Of a DNA stretch of 64,000 nt, positions 8,344 to 17,212 are shown in pieces. Location of the stretch: the NCBI RefSeq assembly GCF_050337045.1, contig NZ_JAKJSO010000015.1:124001-188000 (forward strand), given 5' to 3'. Positions within the stretch are counted from its first letter, which is position 1. Every line of letters begins with the position of its first letter. The stretch comes from Photobacterium kagoshimensis. GTDB lineage: Bacteria > Pseudomonadota > Gammaproteobacteria > Enterobacterales > Vibrionaceae. The position numbers and the translations under genes are program-made. Under the pieces are notes generated by a model. The model did no database searches. It had not been told where the DNA came from and was given only the letters and a program-made list of their open reading frames with translations.

Positions 8344-9936
8344 ATGTCTTCAACACTTTTACTCCCGTTGCTTCTGGCTGTGCCGTTTGTGGCTGGGATT
8401 GTCTCTTTTCTCTCTTATTGGGGAGGCAAGGGGCTAAGACAACTCGCCATTGGGGCGCATGTTATTAGCATGCTGGCTGTGCTGGCGATTTCGTGGACCC
8501 TTGCAGCAGATGTGTTTACCGATGGTCCTATTTTTGCGGCTCATCAATGGCTGTACTTAGACAGTTTATCGGCGTTGTTTACTGCTTTACTGGCTTTAGT
8601 GGGGTTATTAACGGGCTTTTACTCGATTGGCTATATCGGCCATGAGTTTAAAGAAGGGGAATTATCGGCGAAAAAAGTCGCGCTTTACTACGGCTTATTC
8701 AACTTCTTCCTTGCCACTATGCTGGTGGCTGTCACCGCGAATAACGTGATCATGATGTGGGTGGCGATTGAAGCAACCACCATCAGTTCGGTGTTCTTAG
8801 TCGGTTTATACGGTCAACGTTCATCGCTGGAAGCGGCGTGGAAATACATCATCATCTGTAGTGTCGGGGTAGCATTCGGGCTGTTTGGCTCGATCATGGC
8901 GTACTCCAATGCAGCCGCTGTGTTTAGTGACCCATCGACGGCGATTTTCTGGACTGAAATTCATCAACACGCCAACTTGCTGGATCCGACCTTGGTCCAT
9001 ATCTCATTCATCTTCATTTTGATTGGGTTTGGGACGAAAACGGGTTTGTTTCCTATGCATGCATGGTTACCCGATGCACACTCCGAAGCCCCAAGCCCTG
9101 TCAGTGCCTTGCTGTCAGCGGGTCTACTTAACTGCGCGTTATTGGTTATCTTGCGTTACTACATAGTGACAGTGAAAGCGATTGGTCCGCAATTCCCACA
9201 AATGTTGTTGATGGTGTTTGGCTTTATGTCAGTGGCTGTCGCTGCGTTCTTCATCATTACCCAGCGCGATATTAAACGCTTATTGGCTTATTCGAGTGTC
9301 GAGAACATGGGGTTGATCACCTTGGCAATAGCGCTTGGTCCTTTAGGGATTTTAGCGGGGCTATTGCATGTGATTAACCACAGCTTGGGTAAAACCCTAA
9401 TGTTCTGCGGTTCGGGCAATATCTTGTTGAAATACGGCACCCGTGACATGGACACAGTAAAAGGGGTACTTCGCGTTGCCCCTATTACTGGGGTGTTATT
9501 GGGTATGGGCGCATTGGCGTTGGGTGGTGTACCACCGTTTAACTTATTCATCAGTGAATTCATGGTGGTCACCGCAGGTATCGGTAGCAACTACACGATC
9601 ATGACTGTGGTGCTCTTGTTCTTGCTAACCGTGGTGTTAGCTGGACTTGCGCGCATGGTGGCAGGTTGTGTACTGGGACCAAAACCTGAACAGGTTGAAA
9701 AAGGCGAGCTGGGCGTGATGACCTTGGCGCCAATGATAGTGCTGATTGTGATGATGCTGGTAATGGGAACCCATATACCTAAGCCTATTCTGCACGGTTT
9801 AGATCGCGCGGCCTTGGTGGTACTTGATAGCAAAGAAGAAACCATGATCGATGCTTTAAACCTACCTTGGCAAATGCAGCAATCTGTTTCTGTCGATACA
9901 ACCCCATCTTCTGTTGCCCTACATAAAGAGAGATAA
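8344..9936 (+). CDS. hyfF: Hydrogenase-4 membrane subunit HyfF (antiporter-like)
   Basis: This 530-residue NuoN/MrpD-like subunit (E. coli HyfF 526) is the third antiporter-like protein of the operon. Motifs include GTKTGLFPMHAWLPDAHSEAPSPVSAL and RDIKRLLAYSSVENMGLI. With HyfB and HyfD it makes the membrane arm resemble respiratory complex I more than hydrogenase-3 does. It begins 5 bases after hyfE and ends 4 bases before the hyfG GTG start. Confidence 0.95.
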   Translation: MSSTLLLPLLLAVPFVAGIVSFLSYWGGKGLRQLAIGAHVISMLAVLAISWTLAADVFTDGPIFAAHQWLYLDSLSALFTALLALVGLLTGFYSIGYIGHEFKEGELSAKKVALYYGLFNFFLATMLVAVTANNVIMMWVAIEATTISSVFLVGLYGQRSSLEAAWKYIIICSVGVAFGLFGSIMAYSNAAAVFSDPSTAIFWTEIHQHANLLDPTLVHISFIFILIGFGTKTGLFPMHAWLPDAHSEAPSPVSALLSAGLLNCALLVILRYYIVTVKAIGPQFPQMLLMVFGFMSVAVAAFFIITQRDIKRLLAYSSVENMGLITLAIALGPLGILAGLLHVINHSLGKTLMFCGSGNILLKYGTRDMDTVKGVLRVAPITGVLLGMGALALGGVPPFNLFISEFMVVTAGIGSNYTIMTVVLLFLLTVVLAGLARMVAGCVLGPKPEQVEKGELGVMTLAPMIVLIVMMLVMGTHIPKPILHGLDRAALVVLDSKEETMIDALNLPWQMQQSVSVDTTPSSVALHKER

Positions 9937-9940
9937 GCGA

Positions 9941-11683
9941 GTGGATACTTTAGAACTCAATACTAAACAAAATAACAATAAGCAGGGCTACGGCTATATT
10001 GCAGGGGTCCGTCAGTTCTTTCCTAGTGCCATTATTGACGAAGAATGGCAAACCCATAATCAGGTCACGATTACGGTAAAAGCGACTGCCTTGATTGATG
10101 TGATGAAATGGTTGTACTACGACCAAGGTGGTTGGCTGACGGTTTCATTCGGTAATGACGAACGCTCGCTTAACGGCCACTTTGCCGTTTACCACGCAAT
10201 GTCGATGGAAGGCGAAGTCAAAAGCTGGGTAACAGTGAAGGTATTAGTTGATGCGGTGAGCCAAGAGTTTCCATCAATTACCCCTGTTATCCCTGCGGCG
10301 GTGTGGGGCGAACGTGAAGTGCGTGACATGTATGGTTTGCGTCCAGTCGGTCTGCCTGATGAGCGCCGCTTAGTTTTACCCGATGATTGGCCTGACGACC
10401 TTCACCCTTTGAGAAAAGATGCGATGGATTATCGTCAACGTCCGATGCCGACCACAGAAACAGAAACCTATAAGTTCGATAATCAACTAGGTGATGATAA
10501 AAACCGCATCGTACCTGTTGGCCCGTTACACATTACGTCTGATGAACCTGGGCATTTTCGGTTGTTTGTTGACGGCGAAGACATTGTCGATGCGGATTAC
10601 CGCATGTTCTATGTTCACCGTGGCATGGAAAAGCTGGCCGAAACCCGTATGGGCTATAACGAAGTCGCATTCCTGACTGACCGCGTCTGCGGTATTTGTG
10701 GTTTCACCCACAGCGTGGGTTACAGCAATTCGGTTGAAAACGCCATGGATATCCCAGTACCCGCGCGGGCCAAGATGATCCGTACTGTGTTACTGGAAGT
10801 AGAACGCCTTCATAGCCACATGTTGAACATTGGGCTATCCAGCCACTTTGTCGGCTTTGATACGGGCTTTATGCAGTTCTTCCGAGTGCGTGAAAAAACC
10901 ATGGAAATGGCAGAGCTCTTAACGGGCGCCCGCAAAACCTACGGCTTGAACCTGATTGGTGGCGTTCGTCGCGATATTTTGCAAACACACCGTGCTAAAG
11001 GGATTGCACTGGTTCGCCAGGTACGCCAAGAGTTTAAAGGTTTGGTCGATATGCTGCTTAGCACGCCAAACATTGAACAACGTATCGTAGGGGTTGGGAT
11101 CTTATCTAAAGATATCGCCCGTGATTACAGCCCAGTAGGGCCATTGATCCGCGGTAGTGGTTTTAAGCGTGATGCACGTATTGTGCACCAGCAATCACTT
11201 GAAGCTTATGGTGATGTACCGTTCGAGCTGCAAGCCTTTGATGGTGGTGATGTGCAATCTAGGGTGATGGTGCGGATAAAAGAAGTATTCGATTCACTCA
11301 ATATTATCGAATACGGCCTTGATACTTTACCGAGTGGGGCTCTGTTGACGGAAGGCTTCACTTACACCCCGAACAAGTTTGCTCTTGGTTTCACAGAAGC
11401 GCCACGTGGTGAAAACGTTCACTGGAGTATGACGGGGGATAACCAAAAACTGTTCCGCTGGCGTTGTCGTGCAGCAACGTATGCCAACTGGCCAACCTTG
11501 CGCTATATGTTACGCGGTAACACTGTATCTGATGCGCCACTTATCATAGGTAGCTTGGATCCATGTTATTCGTGTACCGACCGTGTGACGTTGGTGGATA
11601 CCAAGAAACGCAAGTCGACCACAGTGTCTTACAAAGAAATCGAACGTTATGGCATTGAGCGGAAAAACTCGCCACTCAAGTAG
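9941..11683 (+). CDS. hyfG: Hydrogenase-4 NiFe large subunit HyfG
   Basis: This 580-residue protein fuses an N-terminal NuoC-like domain (about 1-170) to a NuoD/NiFe large subunit. Nickel ligands are visible in DRVCGICGFTHS (near residue 246) and DPCYSCTDR near the C-terminus. The residues after CTDR form the tail that HycI removes once nickel is inserted. Here H+ is reduced to H2 with electrons from formate. GTG at 9941 is chosen as start because AGAGAG lies about 7 bases ahead and the resulting N-terminus fits the family; an earlier in-frame ATG at 9914 would overlap hyfF. The sequence is very close to E. coli HyfG. Confidence 0.95.
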   Translation: MDTLELNTKQNNNKQGYGYIAGVRQFFPSAIIDEEWQTHNQVTITVKATALIDVMKWLYYDQGGWLTVSFGNDERSLNGHFAVYHAMSMEGEVKSWVTVKVLVDAVSQEFPSITPVIPAAVWGEREVRDMYGLRPVGLPDERRLVLPDDWPDDLHPLRKDAMDYRQRPMPTTETETYKFDNQLGDDKNRIVPVGPLHITSDEPGHFRLFVDGEDIVDADYRMFYVHRGMEKLAETRMGYNEVAFLTDRVCGICGFTHSVGYSNSVENAMDIPVPARAKMIRTVLLEVERLHSHMLNIGLSSHFVGFDTGFMQFFRVREKTMEMAELLTGARKTYGLNLIGGVRRDILQTHRAKGIALVRQVRQEFKGLVDMLLSTPNIEQRIVGVGILSKDIARDYSPVGPLIRGSGFKRDARIVHQQSLEAYGDVPFELQAFDGGDVQSRVMVRIKEVFDSLNIIEYGLDTLPSGALLTEGFTYTPNKFALGFTEAPRGENVHWSMTGDNQKLFRWRCRAATYANWPTLRYMLRGNTVSDAPLIIGSLDPCYSCTDRVTLVDTKKRKSTTVSYKEIERYGIERKNSPLK

Positions 11684-11694
11684 GAGGCTAACAG

Positions 11695-12276
11695 ATGTTT
11701 AAATTAATAAAAACCATCATTAAAGCCGGCGAAAGTACCACTAAGTATCCTTTTGCACCGCTTGAAGTGAGTGATGATTTTCGTGGTAAACCCGAATATA
11801 ACCCAGACCAATGTATTGCTTGTGCGGCTTGTACACGCGCTTGTCCTGCGAATGCCTTGATCATGGAAACTGATGCCGAGCAAGGTACGCGCCGTTGGCA
11901 GTTATCCATTGCTCGCTGCATTTTTTGTGGTCGTTGTGAAGAAGTGTGCCCAACCCAAGCCATCAAGTTATCCAAAGAATTTGAGTTGGCTGTGAGTAAT
12001 AAAAAAGATCTGTATCAAGAAGCAAACTTTTCTCTTACTCAATGTCGTGAGTGCGGTATCGGTTTTGCGCCGCGAAAAGCGGTTGAATATGCATTGGATT
12101 TATTAAAGCAGGGCGGTATGAGCGAAGAGCAGTTTGAAGTGCGTCGTCAGCAGCTTGAAACCTGTCCTGATTGTCGTCGTAAACAAAACATGCTGGACGG
12201 TGGCAATATTTTGCTTGGTAAAAATGTTCTCCATGCCAAGCAACTAAATAAGGAAGTGTCAGATGAAAGGAATTAA
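11695..12276 (+). CDS. hyfH: Hydrogenase-4 ferredoxin-like subunit HyfH
   Basis: This 193-residue NuoI/HycF-type protein has two 4Fe-4S motifs, CIACAACTRACP near residue 42 and CIFCGRCEEVCP near 75. Two extra cysteine pairs (CRECG near 117 and CPDC near 159) may form a zinc or iron-sulfur site. It bridges HyfA and the small subunit HyfI in the peripheral arm. A strong AGGAGG site precedes the ATG. Its 3' end overlaps the hyfI start by 14 bases. Confidence 0.93.
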   Translation: MFKLIKTIIKAGESTTKYPFAPLEVSDDFRGKPEYNPDQCIACAACTRACPANALIMETDAEQGTRRWQLSIARCIFCGRCEEVCPTQAIKLSKEFELAVSNKKDLYQEANFSLTQCRECGIGFAPRKAVEYALDLLKQGGMSEEQFEVRRQQLETCPDCRRKQNMLDGGNILLGKNVLHAKQLNKEVSDERN

Positions 12277-13144
12277 GAAAATTGTCGGCACTGCCCATAC
12301 AGCGGCTCAGCCGCTTGAGCAAGATCCTCATGCCGCGAAATTAAAAAGTACCTTGCTGAATGATATTAAGCGCTCGGCGTATGTATATCGGGTTGACTGC
12401 GGAGGCTGTAACGCCTGCGAAATTGAAATCTTTGCTGCAACTACGCCTGTATTTGATACCGAGCGCTTTGGTATCAAGGTGGTCGCTTCACCGCGTCATG
12501 CCGATATTTTATTGTTTACGGGGGCTGTGACGCGCCCGATGCGTATGCCTGCACTGCGGGCTTATGAAGCGGCACCCGATCCCAAAATTGTGGTGTCTTA
12601 CGGCGCGTGTGGCTGTGATGGCGGGATTTTCCATGACCTTTATGGTGTGTGGGGCGGGACGGACAAGATCATTCCCGTTGATGTTTATATTCCGGGCTGT
12701 CCTCCCACGCCTGCAGCAACCATCTATGGATTCGCAATGGCGCTTGGTTTGCTTGATCAAAAACTCAAAGCTGAAGTGCATTTTGAAGATCCAACAGAGC
12801 GGGTCACCTTGAAACACACGGGCATTCCGCTTGAGCTCAAAGTGCTGATTGAACGCGAAGCACGTCGTTTAGCGGGCTATCGTCATGGTCAGCAGATTGC
12901 TGATGAATTTATGACGTTATTAATCACCTGTACGCCTGATGATGTTGATCGCAAGGTCAATCAATTCATGGCTGAAAAAGACGATCCGCGTTTGCATGAA
13001 ATTATCGAAAACTTGTACCGCGTATCGCTTGCACACATGAGCGGGCAATCAATCGGTGAATCAGCAAGCGATGAACCAGCAAGTGATGCCAGTACTAAAC
13101 AGAATGCGAAACAGTCTGAATCGACTGAACTTGTAACGGATTAG
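12263..13144 (+). CDS. hyfI: Hydrogenase-4 small subunit HyfI
   Basis: This 293-residue NuoB/HycG-like subunit carries the proximal 4Fe-4S cluster: CGGCNACEIE near residue 47, the GACGCDGGIFHD segment near 114, and PGCPPTP near 147. E. coli HyfI is about 252 residues. The extra length is a low-complexity Ser/Ala/Glu-rich tail (about 260-293) that may be disordered. It passes electrons to the NiFe site of HyfG. It overlaps hyfH by 14 bases. Confidence 0.94.
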   Translation: MKGIKKIVGTAHTAAQPLEQDPHAAKLKSTLLNDIKRSAYVYRVDCGGCNACEIEIFAATTPVFDTERFGIKVVASPRHADILLFTGAVTRPMRMPALRAYEAAPDPKIVVSYGACGCDGGIFHDLYGVWGGTDKIIPVDVYIPGCPPTPAATIYGFAMALGLLDQKLKAEVHFEDPTERVTLKHTGIPLELKVLIEREARRLAGYRHGQQIADEFMTLLITCTPDDVDRKVNQFMAEKDDPRLHEIIENLYRVSLAHMSGQSIGESASDEPASDASTKQNAKQSESTELVTD

Positions 13145-13152
13145 AGGCCAGT

Positions 13153-13596
13153 ATGTCAGAAGAAGTGAAAGAGGCCGAACAAGCGTTAAAAGCGGGCAAT
13201 GTCATGTTTTATGCGCTGAGCCGTAAGTTTGTTGATGAGCAATACGATGTACCCGAAGAAGCCAAGCAAGTGCTGTACTACAGCCTTGCCATTGGTCACC
13301 ACTTGGGGGTGGTTGATTGCCTAAAAACCGTCTTGCAATGCACCAGAGACGAATACAAAGCTTGGATAGGAAAGTTACCCCAAGACAGTGAAGCCTACCG
13401 AAAGATGGCGGGATTTTTCACCTTTGGCGAAATTACGATTTATCCCGATCACCTTCACATGTTAGCGGGCGCTTTTTCAAGTATTCCGGTCGAAGAGCAA
13501 GATGAAAAGCAACAAGCCTTAACAGCAGGATTGATTGAAGTTCTGACCGAGATTTACCACGAGCCCACAATGTATTTAATGGTGAGAAGTCGCTAA
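13153..13596 (+). CDS. hyfJ: Formate hydrogenlyase accessory protein HyfJ (HycH family)
   Basis: This 147-residue protein matches the HycH/HyfJ family. Typical segments are YALSRKFV, AIGHHLGVVDCLKTVL near residues 46-62, and GEITIYPDHLHML near 94-107. In hydrogenase-3 operons HycH is needed for large-subunit maturation and is not part of the final complex. It sits between hyfI and the protease gene hycI, whose ATG overlaps its stop. The exact biochemical role is not known. Confidence 0.88.
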   Translation: MSEEVKEAEQALKAGNVMFYALSRKFVDEQYDVPEEAKQVLYYSLAIGHHLGVVDCLKTVLQCTRDEYKAWIGKLPQDSEAYRKMAGFFTFGEITIYPDHLHMLAGAFSSIPVEEQDEKQQALTAGLIEVLTEIYHEPTMYLMVRSR

Positions 13597-14054
13597 TGAG
13601 CAAAAATATCGTATTAACCGTTGGCAACAGCATGATGGGTGATGACGGCGCTGGCACGCTATTAGCTGAAATGATGCAGGAAAATCCTGTGGCCGATTGG
13701 GTTGTGATTGATGGTGGCAGCGCCCCTGAAAACTATGTTCACCAGATCAGAGAATTGTCCCCCGCGCGTGTGTTGATCATCGATGCGGCTGAGATTGGCG
13801 AGAAAGCAGGGGAGATCAGGATTATCGAACCTGATCAGATAGCTGAAATGTTCATTATGTCGACCCATTGTTTGCCGCTCAATTTCTTGATTGAAGAGCT
13901 GGAAACCTTTGTACCTGAAGTCACCTTTGTTGGCATTCAGCCAGCCATAGTTGCGTTCTCGTTCCCCATGACAGACATGGTGCGTGATGCTGTGACAACC
14001 GTGTATCAGTCCTTACCGACCTGGCAAGGTAACGGTGGTTTTGCGGTGGTATAA
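13596..14054 (+). CDS. hycI: Hydrogenase maturation endopeptidase HycI
   Basis: This 152-residue protein is a HycI/HybD-family nickel-dependent protease. Visible features are the N-terminal VGNSMMGDDGAG (acidic metal ligand), an Asp in IDGGSAPENY, and the MSTHCLPL segment with the conserved His near residue 91. It clips the HyfG C-terminal tail after nickel insertion. It is the last gene of the hyf operon and is followed by a strong palindromic hairpin at 14090-14115. E. coli hyf has no dedicated protease gene, so this operon is more self-sufficient. Confidence 0.92.
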   Translation: MSKNIVLTVGNSMMGDDGAGTLLAEMMQENPVADWVVIDGGSAPENYVHQIRELSPARVLIIDAAEIGEKAGEIRIIEPDQIAEMFIMSTHCLPLNFLIEELETFVPEVTFVGIQPAIVAFSFPMTDMVRDAVTTVYQSLPTWQGNGGFAVV

Positions 14055-14071
14055 ATATCCGCTATTTGTGT

Positions 14072-14083
14072 TCGTCATTTCTG
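14072..14083 (+). promoter_or_regulatory. Candidate FhlA upstream activator site for hydN-fdhF
   Basis: TCGTCATTTCTG is the same core seen upstream of focA and hyfA. Here it is also the left arm of the imperfect palindrome TTCGTCA-N7-TGACGAA (14071-14091). It lies exactly 121 bases before the GG of the -24 promoter at 14203, the same distance as in the hyf promoter region. Confidence 0.6.
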
Positions 14084-14089
14084 ATGACG

Positions 14090-14118
14090 AAGTGTCGATG
14101 TCGACATCGACACTTTTC
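14090..14118 (+). terminator. Palindromic hairpin after hycI, probable terminator
   Basis: Bases 14090-14115 form a perfect 26-base palindrome (left half AAGTGTCGATGTC). As RNA this gives an 11-bp stem with a four-base TCGA loop, followed by a short T run. It follows hycI by 35 bases and should end the hyf transcript. Because it directly adjoins the putative activator site, an operator role is the alternative. Confidence 0.6.
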
Positions 14119-14163
14119 TACTTGAAGTATTTGGAGGCTGTTGTTATTCCAACCCTATTGATA

Positions 14164-14176
14164 AATCAATACGTTA
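14164..14176 (+). promoter_or_regulatory. Putative IHF site between activator site and hydN promoter
   Basis: AATCAATACGTTA fits the IHF consensus WATCAANNNNTTR at every fixed position. It lies between the candidate FhlA site (14072) and the -24/-12 promoter (14203), where DNA bending would bring the activator to sigma-54 polymerase. IHF is known to assist sigma-54 promoters in the E. coli FHL regulon. Confidence 0.55.
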
Positions 14177-14202
14177 CGGTGTTTTAAAGTGTGAATTAAA
14201 AA

Positions 14203-14220
14203 TTGGTACACCTTATGCAT
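14203..14220 (+). promoter_or_regulatory. Sigma-54 (-24/-12) promoter for hydN-fdhF
   Basis: TTGGTACACCTTATGCAT has GG and GC separated by exactly 10 bases, the defining spacing of -24/-12 promoters. It lies about 70 bases upstream of the hydN ATG. It should be activated by FhlA. Confidence 0.72.
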
Positions 14221-14289
14221 TATACGGATTGGTGTCATGGATATTTTCGACAGCTTATTGGAAGTAAGAAAAAGAAAGAGGATAGTGTC

Positions 14290-14838
14290 ATGAACAGGTT
14301 TGTTTTCGCAGACCCCAATCGTTGTATAGGATGCCGTACCTGTGAAGTGGCATGCGTACTTTCTCATTCGGAAGAGAATTCTGTTACATCGATTGATCCT
14401 GCACGATTTCATCCGCGCTTAAAGTTGATTAAAAACGCGAAAGTAACGACACCCGTATTATGTCGTCAATGTGAAGACGCACCTTGCGCGCAAGTGTGTC
14501 CAAACAACGCCATCGTGTCGGAAGATAATCAAATCAAAGTTATTCAGTCACGTTGTATTGGCTGTAAAACTTGCGTGATTGCATGCCCTTACGGTGCGAT
14601 GAACGTGGTTAGCGACATGGTAGATAACGGCGCAGAATCCGCTCTTTTCAAAATGAAAGTGCCAAAGGCGCAGGCCCTAAAATGTGATTTATGTAGTGGG
14701 AGCAGTACAGGTCCCGCGTGTGTTCAGGTATGCCCGACTAACGCCCTACAGTTAATCGAAGCTGAAGACATAGAAGAAATAACGAAGAAAAAACGCGAAG
14801 CCGCTGCAGAGTCAATTGCCGCAGTTGCTGCTTTGTAA
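14290..14838 (+). CDS. hydN: Formate dehydrogenase-H electron-transfer ferredoxin HydN
   Basis: This 182-residue four-cluster ferredoxin starts MNRFVFADPNRCIGCRTCEV. Further clusters are CRQCEDAPCAQVCP, CIGCKTCVIACPYGAM and CDLCSGSSTGPACVQVCP. It is closer to E. coli HydN (175 residues) than to HyfA, although the two paralogues here share the same fold. It is the immediate electron acceptor from FdhF, encoded 23 bases downstream. The ATG at 14290 has a good AGAGGA site; an earlier in-frame ATG at 14203 falls inside the sigma-54 promoter and is rejected. Confidence 0.93.
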   Translation: MNRFVFADPNRCIGCRTCEVACVLSHSEENSVTSIDPARFHPRLKLIKNAKVTTPVLCRQCEDAPCAQVCPNNAIVSEDNQIKVIQSRCIGCKTCVIACPYGAMNVVSDMVDNGAESALFKMKVPKAQALKCDLCSGSSTGPACVQVCPTNALQLIEAEDIEEITKKKREAAAESIAAVAAL

Positions 14839-14861
14839 ATGTTATGACAAGTGAGAGTGTT

Positions 14862-17009
14862 ATGGAAAAAACAATAGTTGTCTGTCCCTACTGTGGCACA
14901 GGCTGTAAGCTCAACTTATTGACAGAGAATGGCAAAGTAGTTGGAGCAGAAGCGGCAAACGGTCGTACCAACGAAGGTGAACTTTGCCTTAAAGGCTATT
15001 ACGGTTGGGATTTCTTAAACGATACCAATTTGCTAACGCCACGCCTTAAAAATCCAATGATACGTCGTCATAAAGATGCAGATCTTGAGGCGGTGTCATG
15101 GGATGAAGCGATTTCTTTTGCCAGTGAAAAATTGTTGAGCATCAAGAAGGAATTTGGTCCAGACGCGATCATGACAACAGGTTCTGCCCGTGGGCCGGGT
15201 AATGAAGCAAACTATGTAATGCAAAAATTTGCCCGTGCAGTGATTGGGACTAACAACGTAGACCACTGCGCCCGGGTTTGACACGCTCCATCAGTCTCCG
15301 GTCTGGAGGCGACAGTAGGTAATGGCGCAATGAGCAACGCGATTACTGAAATTCAAGATACAAAATGCTTATTGGTGTTTGGCTACAACGCAGCAGATTC
15401 TCATCCTGTGGTGGCGAAACATATTCTTAAAGCCAAAGCTAACGGCGCGAAAGTGATTGTTTGTGACCCACGAATGGTTGAAACAGCACGTATTGCCGAT
15501 CAGTGGTTACCACTGAAAAATGGTTCCAACATGGCCTTAGTGAATGCGTTTGCGAACGTATTGATTGAAGAAGGCTTATACAAGCGTGATTACGTTGAAC
15601 AGTACACCGAAGGTTTTGAGGCATACCGTCAACAAGTCGCGAAATACACCCCAGAATATGTTGAATCTATTACTGGGCTAAAAGCACAAGACATTCGTCT
15701 AGCGATGCGCACTTACGCGAAATCGTCAGAATCTATGATCCTTTGGGGCATGGGTGTGACCCAATTTGGTCAAGCCGTTGATGTGGTTAAAGGTTTAGCC
15801 AGTCTTGCATTAATGACAGGTAACTTTGGTCGTCGTGGTGTGGGGGTTGGCCCTGTACGTGGTCAAAACAACGTACAAGGTACTTGTGATATCGGCATGC
15901 TACCTAACCGATTCCCAGGCTACCAAGATGTTGAAGACGAGAATATCCGTTCTAAATTCGAACATGCTTGGGGCGTTAAATTGCCAGCTAAACCGGGCTA
16001 TCGTTTGACGGATTTGAACCACAAAGTGGCAGATGGTGAATGTAAAGCCTTCTACATTTTTGGTGAAGACCCAGCGCAAACCGAAGCAGATTTAGCGGCC
16101 TTACGTAAAACATTACGCGCAATGGACTTGGTGATTGTTCAAGATATCTTCATGACCCAAACCGCAGAAATGGCCGATGTTATCTTCCCTGCGACCAGTT
16201 GGGGTGAACATGAAGGTGTATACAGTAGTGCTGACCGTGGTTTCCAACGTTTCTACAAAGCAGTGAATCCACCAGAAAACGTCAAAGTTGACTGGGAGAT
16301 CTTTAGCTTGATGTCTACGGCGATGGGCTACCCAATGTCGTACAGCAATACGCAAGAGATCTGGGATGAAATGCGTTCACTTTGCCCTACATTTGCAGGG
16401 GCAACGTACGAAAAAATGGCGGGCCTGAAGAGTGTTCAATGGCCTTGCCCAACGGAAGACCACCCGGGTACTTCGTTCTTGTTTGAAGGCAACGTCTTTA
16501 AAACGCCAAGTGGTAAAGGTCAGTTGTTTGCAACGGAATGGCGTTCACCACTAGAAACGCCGGATAGTGATTACCCATTTGTTCTATCGACTGTACGTGA
16601 AGTGGGCCACTATTCATGCCGCTCTATGACAGGTAACTGTAAAGCGCTGCAAACTTTAGCAGATGAACCTGGTTATGTTCAGCTTCACCCTGACGATGCC
16701 AAATCGCTAAACATTGCTGATCAACAACTGGTATGGGTGTCTTCTCGTCGAGGTAAAGTTATCAGTCGCGCGGCGGTAAACGAACGTGTTAATCGTGGTG
16801 TGGTTTACATGACTTACCAATGGTGGATTGGCGCTTGTAATGAGTTAACCATCGAGCATGTTGACCCAATTTCTAGCACCCCTGAATATAAATACTGTGC
16901 TGTTAACATTGAGAAAATTGTTGATCAAAGTTGGGCAGAAAATCATGTTCAGGTTGAATACAGTGCACTGAAATTGAAACTAAAAAATGCTGCGTTAGCG
17001 ACAAATTAA
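14862..17009 (+). CDS. fdhF: Formate dehydrogenase H, selenocysteine-containing
   Basis: This reads as one 715-residue selenoprotein, the same length as E. coli FdhF, with TGA at 15279-15281 read as selenocysteine in the context DHCARV-Sec-HAPSV. FdhF oxidises formate to CO2 at a molybdenum bis-MGD centre. Visible features are the N-terminal CPYCGTGC cluster, LCLKGYYGWDF, RGQNNVQG and the C-terminal molybdopterin-binding region with YMTYQWWIGACNELT. The SECIS hairpin follows the TGA directly. The ATG at 14862 has a GAGAG site and gives the family length; an in-frame ATG lies at 14844. A naive caller would split this gene into 14844-15281 and 15330-17009. It needs SelABCD, which are not in the window. 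Confidence 0.97.
15279..15317 (+). promoter_or_regulatory. SECIS element of fdhF
   Basis: Starting at the TGA codon, the coding sequence folds with CTCC (15296-15299) paired to GGAG (15305-15308) around the apical loop GGTCT (15300-15304). The GGUCU loop about 20 bases after the UGA is the same loop bound by SelB in E. coli fdhF. Confidence 0.9.
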
Positions 17010-17069
17010 TGCAGCGATACCCAAGGGAGTATATTTAACACCATGACTCACTTGGGTAGAGCACGATAA

Positions 17070-17164
17070 ATCAATGTGGCAATCGTGACGGTTGCCACAT
17101 TGATACAAGTACGAGCAAGTGGCGTACTACTAAAGAGTTATCAAGTTGAGCTGTATCAATGTGC
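17070..17164. repeat. Three-copy alternating inverted repeat upstream of fhlA
   Basis: ATCAATGTGGCAA (17070-17082) pairs perfectly with TTGCCACATTGAT (17092-17104), giving a 13-bp stem with a 9-base loop. The same middle arm, as CACATTGATACA (17096-17107), also pairs perfectly over 12 bp with TGTATCAATGTG (17152-17163). The two hairpins are mutually exclusive. They lie between the fdhF stop and the fhlA start; no T run follows either one. Confidence 0.65.
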
Positions 17165-17212
17165 AACTGGATTGCTAGTGTAACCTCTTGATAATGTTGT
17201 TTGTATTGGATT

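Noticed and set aside
14156..14171. FNR box at TTGATAAATCAA upstream of hydN
   Set aside because: The half-sites are separated by 2 bases, not the 4 required for FNR; the position is better explained by the overlapping IHF consensus.
14844..15281. fdhF as a truncated gene or pseudogene
   Set aside because: The stop is a TGA at the known selenocysteine site with a canonical SECIS hairpin, and the full read-through gives 715 residues, the normal length.
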